Assembly: GCA_031285105.1 (NCBI GenBank) | Contig: JAITWV010000224.1 | Coordinates: 1 to 11,665, forward strand | Direction: 5' to 3' | Source of the DNA: Streptococcaceae bacterium | Lineage (GTDB): Bacteria > Bacillota > Bacilli > Lactobacillales > Streptococcaceae | DNA: 11,665 bases | In this document: positions 1 to 5,612 of the stretch, piece after piece | How positions within the stretch are numbered: position 1 is the stretch's first letter | How the letters are laid out: each line of letters opens with the position of its first letter | Translations under genes and position numbers: made by a program | Notes under the pieces: model-generated | Told to the model about the DNA's origin: nothing | Seen by the model: the letters and a program-made list of their open reading frames with translations, nothing else | Databases searched by the model: none

Positions 1-782
1 CTATAATCTCCAGTTTCATCTTTACCAATACTTTCGGTCAATACAGCAATTGGTTGGCGTTCATAATTCGTTACATCCAAAGTGTCATATTTCCACCCAC
101 TATCGTTCTTGATGTCGGCGACATAATTTTGCTTAGCACCACTAGCATATCCTGTATAGTCGTCTTTTTTCATAGGAAAGGCATCTTGAGCGATTTTTTT
201 TACATCGTAAGTGTTGTTGTTGATTGGGTCAAAAGCCACTGTATCAGCGTTGTAAACAGCTCCAAAGATAGACTGCGATGATTTAGCAACGATACTAAAT
301 AGACTAGGACTAGCTGTAACTAGCATCATAATCATTACGAAGTTACGGATAGGTTTTTTAAAGTCTTTTGTTGGATCAAACCAAGCACGAACAACAAAGG
401 CAATCCACGCAGTTACTGCAATAAAGAACCCTGCTGTAAATACCACCATGATCCAACGACCTAAACCACTGTCCGTAGCCATGAAGAAGATAGAAAACTT
501 ACCGTCTCCATGTGTAGTGCCTGTTAGACCTCCGATAATCTGAGATAGGAATTTATTGATAACATAAAGTCCGTAGATAATGCCTGCTTCAATAGGTCTA
601 AACACACTTTTAGATATAAACGTTGCGACTTGCATATAAGGTTCATACGCCCATAGCCTGTTAATAACATTTACATCCTTGTCGGCAAACGCCACCACGC
701 TCGTAAAAAAGAATGTTACAAATGCAAATAAAGAAGAAAAGATGATTTTCTTCTTGCTCGTTTTAAGTTTAAATTTTTTCAT
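1..782 (-). CDS. VirB6-like polytopic membrane protein of a conjugation system, N-terminal part
   Basis: This is the first 260 codons of a larger protein that leaves the window at base 1. The start is the ATG at 782-780, behind a GGGGGAAAG ribosome site that overlaps the stop of the preceding gene, so the two genes are tightly coupled. The protein opens with a basic segment and a hydrophobic signal (about residues 11-33, ending near VVAFADKD). Further hydrophobic stretches follow at about 50-85, 108-133 (containing AVTAWIAFVVRAW) and 146-168, then a hydrophilic stretch rich in Lys, Asp and Tyr. A leader followed by several membrane spans is what is seen in the large VirB6/TrbL-like channel subunits of Gram-positive type IV secretion, including the CD3337/EF1877-type mobilome membrane proteins. 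The family assignment rests on topology and context, not on a catalytic motif. It could be another polytopic transfer protein. Confidence 0.6.
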   Translation of the reverse strand, partial: MKKFKLKTSKKKIIFSSLFAFVTFFFTSVVAFADKDVNVINRLWAYEPYMQVATFISKSVFRPIEAGIIYGLYVINKFLSQIIGGLTGTTHGDGKFSIFFMATDSGLGRWIMVVFTAGFFIAVTAWIAFVVRAWFDPTKDFKKPIRNFVMIMMLVTASPSLFSIVAKSSQSIFGAVYNADTVAFDPINNNTYDVKKIAQDAFPMKKDDYTGYASGAKQNYVADIKNDSGWKYDTLDVTNYERQPIAVLTESIGKDETGDY

Positions 783-790
783 CTTTCCCC

Positions 791-1264
791 CTAAGAATGT
801 GCATAAACATCTTTTATTAGATGCCTCATACGCTTTTTAAGTTTATCTGCCTCGGTTGAAAGTTCAAAGAAAACACTTTTTTCTTCAACTTCCTTACCGA
901 CTTTGTCGTAAAACTTTGTTTTTTTGGTTTTGTACTCGCCATACTTAAAACCGTCTTTAGAAATTTCGGTGTAAAAATCATTTTCAAATTTCTCAACCAA
1001 AATGTCGCAGATTTGTTGGCGATTATTTTCGTTAATCATTACAGTAATTGTACTGGGTTTGTAGTTGATATTTGTTGGTTGATAACTAAAAACCAACTTC
1101 ATTCCCTGCATAAAATCATCTTCATAAAGAATATTCGTTAATGCAGATGATTGTTTTAATGTGATAATATCTTTCTTGCGAAGTTGATACTCACGCTTTA
1201 GCACGTTCTTTTGTCGTTGTGTGCCTTTTATATCTTTTATAGTTACAAAAGGTTGAGCTTGCAT
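791..1264 (-). CDS. conserved-looking hypothetical protein, 157 aa
   Basis: I do not recognise this protein. It is soluble-looking and highly charged, with no signal peptide or membrane span. The N-terminal third is basic (GTQRQKNVLKREYQLRKKD); the middle is beta-like (KLVFSYQPTNINYKPSTITVMINE); the C-terminal part is a Lys/Glu-rich helix ending in KLKKRMRHLIKDVYAHS. Its ATG directly follows the TAA of the winged-helix gene in the same frame, so the two coding regions are separated by a single stop codon. The ribosome site is weak (GAGAAG about 8 bases upstream), which suggests translation by re-initiation from the preceding gene. Its own stop overlaps the ribosome site of the VirB6-like gene. 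It could be the second half of an ancestral two-domain protein, or an accessory factor of the element. No function is proposed. Confidence 0.65.
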   Translation of the reverse strand: MQAQPFVTIKDIKGTQRQKNVLKREYQLRKKDIITLKQSSALTNILYEDDFMQGMKLVFSYQPTNINYKPSTITVMINENNRQQICDILVEKFENDFYTEISKDGFKYGEYKTKKTKFYDKVGKEVEEKSVFFELSTEADKLKKRMRHLIKDVYAHS

Positions 1265-1579
1265 TTACATCACTTCTCTTTCTAGTTCAAGTTTGTTGTC
1301 TTGTGTCATGAACGGTTGCTCGTGTAGCACTCGCTTATAGAAAACAGGTTGTCCACCTAAAATAGTGGGCTTAAATATATTTTCGATATATCCGTGTTTA
1401 GCTAAATTAATCATTGCTTTATTCACTATATATTTACTTTCGCCTAGATATTCAATCAAAAAATCATGACTGCCAAAACTGAATTTTTTTAAATCATTTA
1501 ATTTTAAAGCATTTAATTTATACAAAATCCCTAATTCTCTTGTAGTCAGTCTTGTATCATTTACCCACTCATTCCCCAA
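1265..1579 (-). CDS. winged helix-turn-helix protein, 104 aa
   Basis: This is a small protein with a predicted winged helix-turn-helix. A helix at about 12-27 (TTRELGILYKLNAL) is followed by a helix near 39-46, then a recognition-type helix at about 48-63 (SKYIVNKAMINLAKHGYI) and a beta wing at 64-84 (ENIFKPTILGGQPVFYKRV). The pattern of an early VNDTRLTTRELGILYKL helix and a late KAMINLAKHGYI helix is like the N-terminal domains of many plasmid and phage replication or regulatory proteins, so it probably binds DNA. The start appears to be TTG at 1579-1577, with AAGAAGGGA about 10 bases upstream; an in-frame TGA lies eight codons before it and no ATG is available between. It is the first gene after a strong terminator (1625-1663), with no obvious promoter in between. 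Its target is unknown. Confidence 0.65.
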   Translation of the reverse strand: MGNEWVNDTRLTTRELGILYKLNALKLNDLKKFSFGSHDFLIEYLGESKYIVNKAMINLAKHGYIENIFKPTILGGQPVFYKRVLHEQPFMTQDNKLELEREVM

Positions 1580-1624
1580 TTTTATTATTCCCTTCTTTTT
1601 TCATTTAGTTATTTGTTTTTTGCT

Positions 1625-1663
1625 AAAAAAAAAGATAACCCAAGCGACCACGCTTGAATTATC
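1625..1663 (-). terminator. Rho-independent terminator, minus strand
   Basis: CAAGCG (1641-1646) pairs with CGCTTG (1651-1656), and the outer arms GATAA (1634-1638) and TTATC (1659-1663) extend the stem. On the minus strand the hairpin is followed by nine T residues (the A tract at 1625-1633). It should stop read-through from the sortase operon or the toxin transcript before the winged-helix gene. Because no clear promoter follows it, it may instead act as a leaky or regulated attenuator for the downstream genes. Confidence 0.8.
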
Positions 1664-1681
1664 CTTCAAAGTTGTTATAAT
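1654..1681 (+). promoter_or_regulatory. promoter of the antisense antitoxin RNA
   Basis: A -35-like TTGAAT (1654-1659) lies 16 bp before a perfect -10 TATAAT (1676-1681) on the plus strand. The predicted start of transcription is near 1687-1690. No plus-strand gene follows, but a terminator hairpin lies 50-90 bases downstream, so the product should be a short RNA antisense to the end of the toxin gene. The -35 box lies inside the arm of the minus-strand terminator. Confidence 0.7.
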
Positions 1682-1687
1682 AATAAA

Positions 1688-1780
1688 TGAAAAGGGCATG
1701 ACCGATTAAAAGTCGGTAGCTCGTGGTTATAGTTTAAAAACCGTCTGCACTGGCTAAAGTTCGACGGTTTTTATTTTTTC
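1688..1780 (+). ncRNA. putative type I antitoxin RNA, about 90 nt, antisense to the toxin mRNA 3' end
   Basis: The RNA is bounded by a consensus promoter (1654-1681) and a bidirectional terminator (1736-1772 plus a T-rich tail to 1779). It would contain a small hairpin (ACCGA at 1701-1705 with TCGGT at 1713-1717) and the terminator stem. It runs tail-to-tail into the toxin gene and overlaps the last codons and stop of the toxin, as well as the terminator of its message. This is the layout of Fst/RNA II and TxpA/RatA-type antitoxin RNAs, which pair with the toxin message to block translation or promote its decay. The ends are estimates; no similarity to a named RNA family could be tested. Confidence 0.6.
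1736..1772. terminator. bidirectional terminator shared by toxin mRNA and antisense RNA
   Basis: AAAAACCGTC (1736-1745) and GACGGTTTTT (1763-1772) form a perfect 10-bp stem around a 17-base loop. The plus strand continues with ATTTTTTC, a good tail for the antisense RNA. On the minus strand the stem ends in five T residues. The toxin stop codon (1773-1771) lies at the stem edge, so sense and antisense RNAs share this structure. Confidence 0.8.
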
Positions 1781-1866
1781 TTGTTTTGGTCTAAGATGCC
1801 GAAGATGATAGCTACAACTAATGTCGCAAACATAATCATCAACTGCATACTTTCCGCAACAGTCAA
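1771..1866 (-). CDS. holin-like type I toxin, 31 aa
   Basis: This tiny frame starts at TTG (1866-1864), about 10 bases after AAGAAAGGA, and encodes (M)TVAESMQLMIMFATLVVA followed by IIFGILDQNKKK. The product has a short acidic N-terminus, one membrane-spanning helix (about residues 9-24) and a charged tail ending in three lysines. That is the hallmark of the small holin-like/TxpA-type membrane toxins of Firmicutes, which damage or depolarise the cell membrane. The setting supports this: its own extended -10 promoter, a long 5' leader of about 108 bases, and a convergent antisense RNA promoter with a shared terminator. An ATG at 1848 would give a shorter 25-residue product without the usual VAESM start. 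The longer frame over the same DNA (1754-1975) lacks a ribosome site and is probably spurious. Confidence 0.75.
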   Translation of the reverse strand: MTVAESMQLMIMFATLVVAIIFGILDQNKKK

Positions 1867-1980
1867 AATGTGCTTTTCCTTTCTTCAAGTTCTGATTGCT
1901 AGAGATTACTCCCATAGGCAACACCACGCTTTCCGAATATACTAAGCTACCGTCCATTAAACTTCCATACCCCAAATAAT

Positions 1981-2009
1981 ATTATAACATTCCAAAGAAT
2001 GAAAACATA
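1981..2009 (-). promoter_or_regulatory. toxin promoter, extended -10 type
   Basis: On the minus strand the sequence TGTTATAAT carries a perfect TATAAT (1986-1981) preceded by TGT, an extended -10 element. The -35 region about 17 bp upstream (near 2009-2004) is weak. Transcription would start near 1974, giving a leader of about 108 bases before the toxin start. It lies immediately after the sortase stop codon, so toxin expression is likely independent of the transfer operon. Confidence 0.6.
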
Positions 2010-2015
2010 CTATCT

Positions 2016-2750
2016 CTAAATATTCCATTCATTAAATTGCTGTTCAAAAGCTGAATATTCTTCTTTAGAGGCTTTATCCAAACCTTTAGTCGTTTTGATT
2101 AATTCTCCTTGAACGACAAAACGTTTTTTACCATACATATCATCACACAAGACCATTGTGATCCAATTTTTGCCCTTCGGTGCTTGGTCTAATAAAGTCC
2201 AGCTTGTTGGCTCAACTGACACTGTTTTCGTGATTTTATAAGTATAAATATTTTGAGCATCGGTCAGATAGACTTTCATGCCTTTCTGAGCGTTTTTTAA
2301 AGGACTAAAGATTGCTGTCATGTCGGTGTAGATGTAATGACCGAACAAAACCGTGTTCCCCTCGCCTAATTTCCTGTCCAAGAAATAAGTCGATGCTCCA
2401 TAAAGTAAATGATCGTTTGTTGTACCTTTTAAAATTGGCAACGATAAGTTTACCTCTGGCACTGCCACTGCCCCGATTGGAATATAAGGTGATTGTGAAA
2501 GCCTCGATGCAAGCAACTCCTGCATACTTAATGGCTTAATCGCACTGTTTGCATCGTTCTTTACATTAGCTTTTTGTGCTTTTCTAATGTCCTGAACGGA
2601 AAATTTATCCATTTGAATGGCACTTGCTTGTTGTTGCAACAGGTGCGATGTTGCAGATTTATTGAAGATAGCAATTACCCCTATTGTCAATAACTCTGCG
2701 ACAAAGGCAATCACTAATATTCTTCGTAAAGTTAGAAATATTTTTTTCAT
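2016..2750 (-). CDS. class A-type sortase, 244 aa
   Basis: This is a membrane-anchored transpeptidase that cleaves LPXTG-like sorting signals between Thr and the next residue and links the protein to peptidoglycan or lipid II. An N-terminal hydrophobic anchor (about 8-29) is followed by a linker of about 60 residues. The catalytic domain begins near IPIGAVAVPEVNLSLPILKG (about 90-109). The catalytic triad is visible: His138 in FGHYI, Cys202 in TMVLC and Arg210 in KKRFVVQG. The length and the single N-terminal anchor fit class A rather than pilin-polymerising class C. The ATG lies one base after the stop of the bitopic membrane protein, with GGAATTT as a modest ribosome site, so the two are coupled. 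The obvious local substrate is the large adhesin at 5613-9353, whose motif MPNTS is atypical; the enzyme may be dedicated to it. TMVLC replaces the common TLVTC. Confidence 0.92.
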   Translation of the reverse strand: MKKIFLTLRRILVIAFVAELLTIGVIAIFNKSATSHLLQQQASAIQMDKFSVQDIRKAQKANVKNDANSAIKPLSMQELLASRLSQSPYIPIGAVAVPEVNLSLPILKGTTNDHLLYGASTYFLDRKLGEGNTVLFGHYIYTDMTAIFSPLKNAQKGMKVYLTDAQNIYTYKITKTVSVEPTSWTLLDQAPKGKNWITMVLCDDMYGKKRFVVQGELIKTTKGLDKASKEEYSAFEQQFNEWNI

Positions 2751-2751
2751 T

Positions 2752-3657
2752 TTAAATTCCTAGACGGAGCATAACTGTAACTTCAATTGGTTGATAATTT
2801 GGAACTTGTACTTGATAAACAACTGTTGCAGTTTTATTATCTTGGTTTTTAAGAATATAAGAAGCGATAAATTGCTTGTAATTCGTGTTCGTTTTTTTAT
2901 CAACTAAAATGTTAGAGAGATATTCCTTATCTAACGATTGCCCTTTTGGAACATTTAGTTCTTTGGGAAAAGTCATATATATTGGGTCAACGATTGGTGC
3001 AGGTGGTGATTGGTTCGTGTTACCATTCGTTGTTGGCGTTGATGCCACAACATTATCGCCACCTGTATTTACATTGCTTAACGGTGGTTGACTAGGTGTT
3101 TGAACACTTTCAGCAACACTATCCTGCTCTTTTTCTACTGGTGTGGTTTCGGTAACTCCACCACCACTAGCAATTAAAGGTTTGTCGTTTTTAATATCTT
3201 GTTTGCTACTGTCTGTACTTTCTTTTGATTTATCTTTACTAGATTTTATATCTTCTTTAGATTTTTCAGAACTTGAAGAAGTAGAATAGGCATCTGTATC
3301 AGATACCCATTGCATTTTTGCTGTTTCATGAGGGGCGAAAATTTTATACGACAAGCCACCAATACCAACTAACGCTAAAACACATAAGCCGATAATGATA
3401 TTCCTTTTAGCTACACGATATTGCGTTTCAGGAGCGTTTTTAAGTTGTTCGATGCGTTCAACCCTTGATTTTGGCTCGTATTTTTCTTCTTCGTGTTCTT
3501 CTTGGACCACTTTGTTTTCAGGTTCATCATAAATAGTTTCTTCGTCATAGAAAGAAGTTAATTCATATTCTTCCTGATATTGTTCCATTGGCTCTGCTGG
3601 CATTTCTTGTGGCTCAACATCTTTTGTTGGCTTGTCGTTTTTTTGTACTAATTTCAT
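2752..3657 (-). CDS. bitopic membrane protein of a transfer operon, 301 aa
   Basis: I do not recognise a named family. The N-terminal 75 residues are acidic and hydrophilic (many Glu, repeated EEYE/DEPE patterns) and probably cytoplasmic. A single membrane span lies at about 86-107 (NIIIGLCVLALVGIGGLSYKIF) after basic residues RVAKR, giving an N-in/C-out orientation. Residues about 122-220 form a low-complexity Ser/Lys then Thr/Pro/Asn-rich spacer. A small beta-rich domain follows at about 225-301 (from IYMTFPKELNVPKGQ), which could contact the cell wall or partner proteins. It starts at ATG 3657 behind AAGGGGGAG and is coupled to the sortase. Its position between small transfer-type membrane proteins suggests a scaffold role in a Gram-positive type IV secretion channel, as VirB8/VirB10-like or PrgG-like bitopic proteins do, but this is inferred from layout only. 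Confidence 0.75.
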   Translation of the reverse strand: MKLVQKNDKPTKDVEPQEMPAEPMEQYQEEYELTSFYDEETIYDEPENKVVQEEHEEEKYEPKSRVERIEQLKNAPETQYRVAKRNIIIGLCVLALVGIGGLSYKIFAPHETAKMQWVSDTDAYSTSSSSEKSKEDIKSSKDKSKESTDSSKQDIKNDKPLIASGGGVTETTPVEKEQDSVAESVQTPSQPPLSNVNTGGDNVVASTPTTNGNTNQSPPAPIVDPIYMTFPKELNVPKGQSLDKEYLSNILVDKKTNTNYKQFIASYILKNQDNKTATVVYQVQVPNYQPIEVTVMLRLGI

Positions 3658-3678
3658 ACATTTTTCTCCCCCTTATAT

Positions 3679-3816
3679 CTATAAGAAAATTCTTACTAAT
3701 GCGATTGCAATACCTGTTGTAGCTAGACCCAAAGCCGATACCTGTGTAACAAGAACTGGCATTGAACGAGGAAAGTCGCTAGGCATTTTGCCAATCGGCT
3801 TTTCCAGGTCCGACAT
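3679..3816 (-). CDS. tiny single-span membrane protein (45 or 35 aa)
   Basis: This short frame ends at 3679 and encodes a product ending MPVLVTQVSALGLATTGIAI followed by ALVRIFL, with one membrane span in its last 25 residues. Two starts are possible: ATG at 3816 (45 residues, MSDLEKPIGK..., with AAAGG very close to the start), or ATG at 3786 (35 residues), whose ATGCCTAG overlaps the TAG stop of the 372-residue gene. The second start is typical of stop-start coupling but has no clear ribosome site of its own. The frame sits exactly between two real genes of the operon, and the gap would otherwise be about 120 bases. Small membrane proteins are common in conjugation operons. No homologue can be named and its function is unknown. 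Confidence 0.55.
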   Translation of the reverse strand: MSDLEKPIGKMPSDFPRSMPVLVTQVSALGLATTGIAIALVRIFL

Positions 3817-4897
3817 TTCCTTTTGTTGTTTCTTGTTTATCTTCTTTGGATCGTAGGTTGGAAAAAATACCACCTTTTTCTTTCGGTTGTTTCTCTTTTT
3901 TGTTCTTTTTGCCTTTTTTCTTTTTGATATTGCCGATTTCTTCGTCTACATTTTCAAATTCCGACACAACTTCGTCTACTTCATTTAGTTCTTCTTTTTC
4001 GTCAATGATGCGTTCAGGAATATCGAAAGTAGATAGTGTGTTACCCTGTGCTTGTTCCATTTCTTCTGCGTTTTTGATTTCAGCAATGTTTAATTCTGCT
4101 GTATCTTCTTCAACTTTTTTCTTTAAGTCGATTGGAGAAAATGAAGTTAATTCAGAGGCATCCCTTTCAATTGTTCCAACTGGTGCAGACAGTCCTTCTG
4201 TAAGATTGATTGGTTCGCTATAACCAGATAATTCTTCCATTGACTTTGGTTCTTCGACAATAGGGGAAACTGGTTCTTGTGTAGATGTGATTGAATTTTC
4301 AAAAAGAACATCACTATCCGATAAAATTTCAACATATAGTTGCATCTGTTTTTCAACAAGTCCACGAAACGCCTGACCTGACATCAACTCTCCACTTGCC
4401 ACCTTATCATTAATAATTTTTTCGACTAGCGAATGAATTGCAACATCATCTATAACTTGACCTTCAAGATGTATTGACGGTGCGTAAAACACATCTAATG
4501 TCGTTTCATCTTTTTCACTGTTTAAAATTTTTGCAAATTCCATACTGTCAGGAATAAGGTCATTTTGAAACACATCAAAAACTTCGTTTTCCTTTACAAA
4601 ATCAATGAAATCAGTAAGATCTTCTGTTTTTTCAGTAAAAACGACTGTGCGATATTCTGATGAAAATTCTTCAATCGCTTGTGTTGTCTCCATGCTGTTG
4701 TATGCTGTTTTTAAAATTAAAATTGCATCGACTTTCATATCATCTAGCGTTTCATCTAAATCATCAATGGTTGTTGGTACAACATTTAATACCTTCACTT
4801 GCTCGGATGTCAGTATTTCTTGAATTTTTTCCAACATTTCAATGCTTTTCTCAGCTACAAAACCACCTGTGTATAATAAGACTTTTTTCTTAGCCAT
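3779..4897 (-). CDS. hypothetical protein with alpha/beta head, acidic linker and basic tail, 372 aa
   Basis: This is a cytoplasmic-looking protein with no signal peptide or membrane span. The first 110 residues have alternating beta strands and helices (KKVLLYTGGFV, VKVLNVVPT, VDAILILK, YRTVVFTE), like a receiver or Rossmann-type fold. No Walker A loop, phosphorylation site or other catalytic motif is evident. Residues about 150-190 are helical. About 200-320 is a long acidic, probably disordered stretch, and about 325-350 is a strongly basic patch (KKKKGKKNKKEKQPKEKGG) that could bind DNA, RNA or the inner membrane surface. The ATG at 4897 follows AGGGAG at good spacing. It comes after the pilin candidate and before the tiny membrane protein, comparable in place to PrgD-like cytoplasmic proteins of enterococcal transfer operons. 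That comparison is positional only. Confidence 0.75.
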   Translation of the reverse strand: MAKKKVLLYTGGFVAEKSIEMLEKIQEILTSEQVKVLNVVPTTIDDLDETLDDMKVDAILILKTAYNSMETTQAIEEFSSEYRTVVFTEKTEDLTDFIDFVKENEVFDVFQNDLIPDSMEFAKILNSEKDETTLDVFYAPSIHLEGQVIDDVAIHSLVEKIINDKVASGELMSGQAFRGLVEKQMQLYVEILSDSDVLFENSITSTQEPVSPIVEEPKSMEELSGYSEPINLTEGLSAPVGTIERDASELTSFSPIDLKKKVEEDTAELNIAEIKNAEEMEQAQGNTLSTFDIPERIIDEKEELNEVDEVVSEFENVDEEIGNIKKKKGKKNKKEKQPKEKGGIFSNLRSKEDKQETTKGNVGPGKADWQNA

Positions 4898-4921
4898 AAA
4901 GTTCTCCCTAAATTTTATAAA

Positions 4922-4955
4922 TTAAAATCAGACAGCCATTTGACTGACTGCCTGA
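4922..4955 (-). terminator. hairpin with T-rich tail between pilin candidate and 372-aa gene
   Basis: On the minus strand TCAGGCAG (4955-4948) pairs with CTGTCTGA (4935-4928) through eight pairs including one G-U. The downstream sequence is TTTTAATTT. It lies inside a run of same-direction genes, so it may be a partial terminator that makes the pilin-like protein more abundant than the downstream products. The T tract is interrupted and its strength is uncertain. Confidence 0.5.
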
Positions 4956-4964
4956 CAAATTGAA

Positions 4965-5465
4965 TTATTGTGGCAATTGTAATTTCTTGCTTGAAGAAAT
5001 TCCGAAAGTTGTCAATATAGCACCTGCTCCAGTGATTGTTATAGAAACAACCAATAAGCCTAAAACAGCTTTTTTGATATTTTCTTTTAATTCACTTGAG
5101 GCATCACGCCCGCCCCACAACTGTCCTAAACCAGTAATAAGACCTAAGAGAGCAAGTGCGACTACGATAACAACAATTCCGATTGGCAAAACGAAATTGT
5201 TGTAAACATCTAAGATTTTCGTTTGGACATCGTAGGCTGCATCTGCTTTTACAACTACTGCCATGCCACCAGCCAATAAGATTGATATTGTTGCGTAGGC
5301 TTTCTTAACGAAAATAGCAAGTTTGCTGTCGTTACTAATTCCTAGCTTCGTTTCGGCAAATTCCCCAACGCTATACATAGCCTTGTTGAATTTTGCCCCA
5401 CAATAATTTTTGAACGCATTGAACTTTGTTTTTACAAATTTCCATGCTTTTTTTGAGAATTTCAT
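4965..5465 (-). CDS. VirB2/TrbC-like pilin candidate of a conjugation system, 166 aa
   Basis: This is a small hydrophobic protein with a long basic N-terminus (about 1-55). A hydrophobic segment at about 56-72 ends in an AxA-type cleavage site (KADA/AYD, about residues 74-77), as in a signal peptide. Two further membrane helices follow: about 92-113 (VLPIGIVVIVVALALLGLIT) and about 133-153 (AVLGLLVVSITITGAGAI), separated by a short charged loop with QLWGGRDASSELKEN. A leader followed by two helices with a polar hairpin is the layout of VirB2/TrbC-type major pilins, including the versions in Gram-positive elements, where they may form channel or surface fibres. It begins at ATG 5465 behind a strong AGGAGG and has its own promoter and a structured leader. 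The unusually long pre-signal segment is odd for the family. A different two-span transfer protein is possible. Confidence 0.65.
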   Translation of the reverse strand: MKFSKKAWKFVKTKFNAFKNYCGAKFNKAMYSVGEFAETKLGISNDSKLAIFVKKAYATISILLAGGMAVVVKADAAYDVQTKILDVYNNFVLPIGIVVIVVALALLGLITGLGQLWGGRDASSELKENIKKAVLGLLVVSITITGAGAILTTFGISSSKKLQLPQ

Positions 5466-5500
5466 ATATTCTCAACCTCCTACACTTTTTTTATATAAAT

Positions 5501-5547
5501 CAAAAAGGAAACAACTGCTTGTAGGAGCGAACGGTGTTTCCTTTTTG
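5501..5547. terminator. 13-bp perfect inverted repeat in the pilin leader (attenuator-like)
   Basis: CAAAAAGGAAACA (5501-5513) and TGTTTCCTTTTTG (5535-5547) are perfect reverse complements with a 21-base loop. Transcripts from the promoter just upstream (-10 at 5553-5548) would begin within the first arm, so a shorter stem of at least seven pairs followed by TTTTTG can form at the 5' end of the message. The loop contains CTCCTACA (minus 5527-5520), the exact complement of the pilin ribosome site region TGTAGGAG (minus 5484-5477). Confidence 0.7.
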
Positions 5548-5577
5548 TTTATACTGTAATAAAAATAAAAATTGCAA
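5548..5577 (-). promoter_or_regulatory. promoter candidate for the pilin and transfer operon
   Basis: On the minus strand TTGCAA (5577-5572) is followed after 18 bp by TATAAA (5553-5548). This lies between the adhesin terminator and the pilin gene, exactly where the downstream operon needs its own promoter. Transcription would begin near 5541, inside the inverted repeat of the leader. Confidence 0.5.
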
Positions 5578-5578
5578 A

Positions 5579-5603
5579 AGAGGAACTAAAGTACCGTTCC
5601 TCT
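5579..5603 (-). terminator. terminator of the adhesin gene
   Basis: AGAGGAAC (5579-5586) and GTTCCTCT (5596-5603) form an 8-bp stem with a 9-base loop, starting ten bases after the adhesin stop codon. On the minus strand the stem is followed by TTTGCAATTTTTATTTTT, an interrupted but T-rich tail. The -35 box of the next promoter lies in that tail. Confidence 0.7.
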
Positions 5604-5612
5604 CTTTAGTGA

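Noticed and set aside
54..281. 75-codon hydrophobic plus-strand frame
   Set aside because: It opposes the well-supported VirB6-like gene and lacks initiation signals.
1569..1604. 11-residue frame MKKEGNNKIGE ahead of the winged-helix gene
   Set aside because: No ribosome site precedes its ATG, and the A-rich stretch that encodes it is better explained as the ribosome site of the winged-helix gene.
1754..1975. 73-codon minus-strand frame over the toxin region
   Set aside because: It starts at TTG without a ribosome site, its composition is unlike a real protein, and it overlaps the much better toxin frame with matching regulatory signals.
3846..4223. 125-codon plus-strand frame rich in Ser and Phe
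   Set aside because: It is the complement of the Glu/Lys-rich stretch of the 372-residue protein; no ribosome site or promoter supports it.
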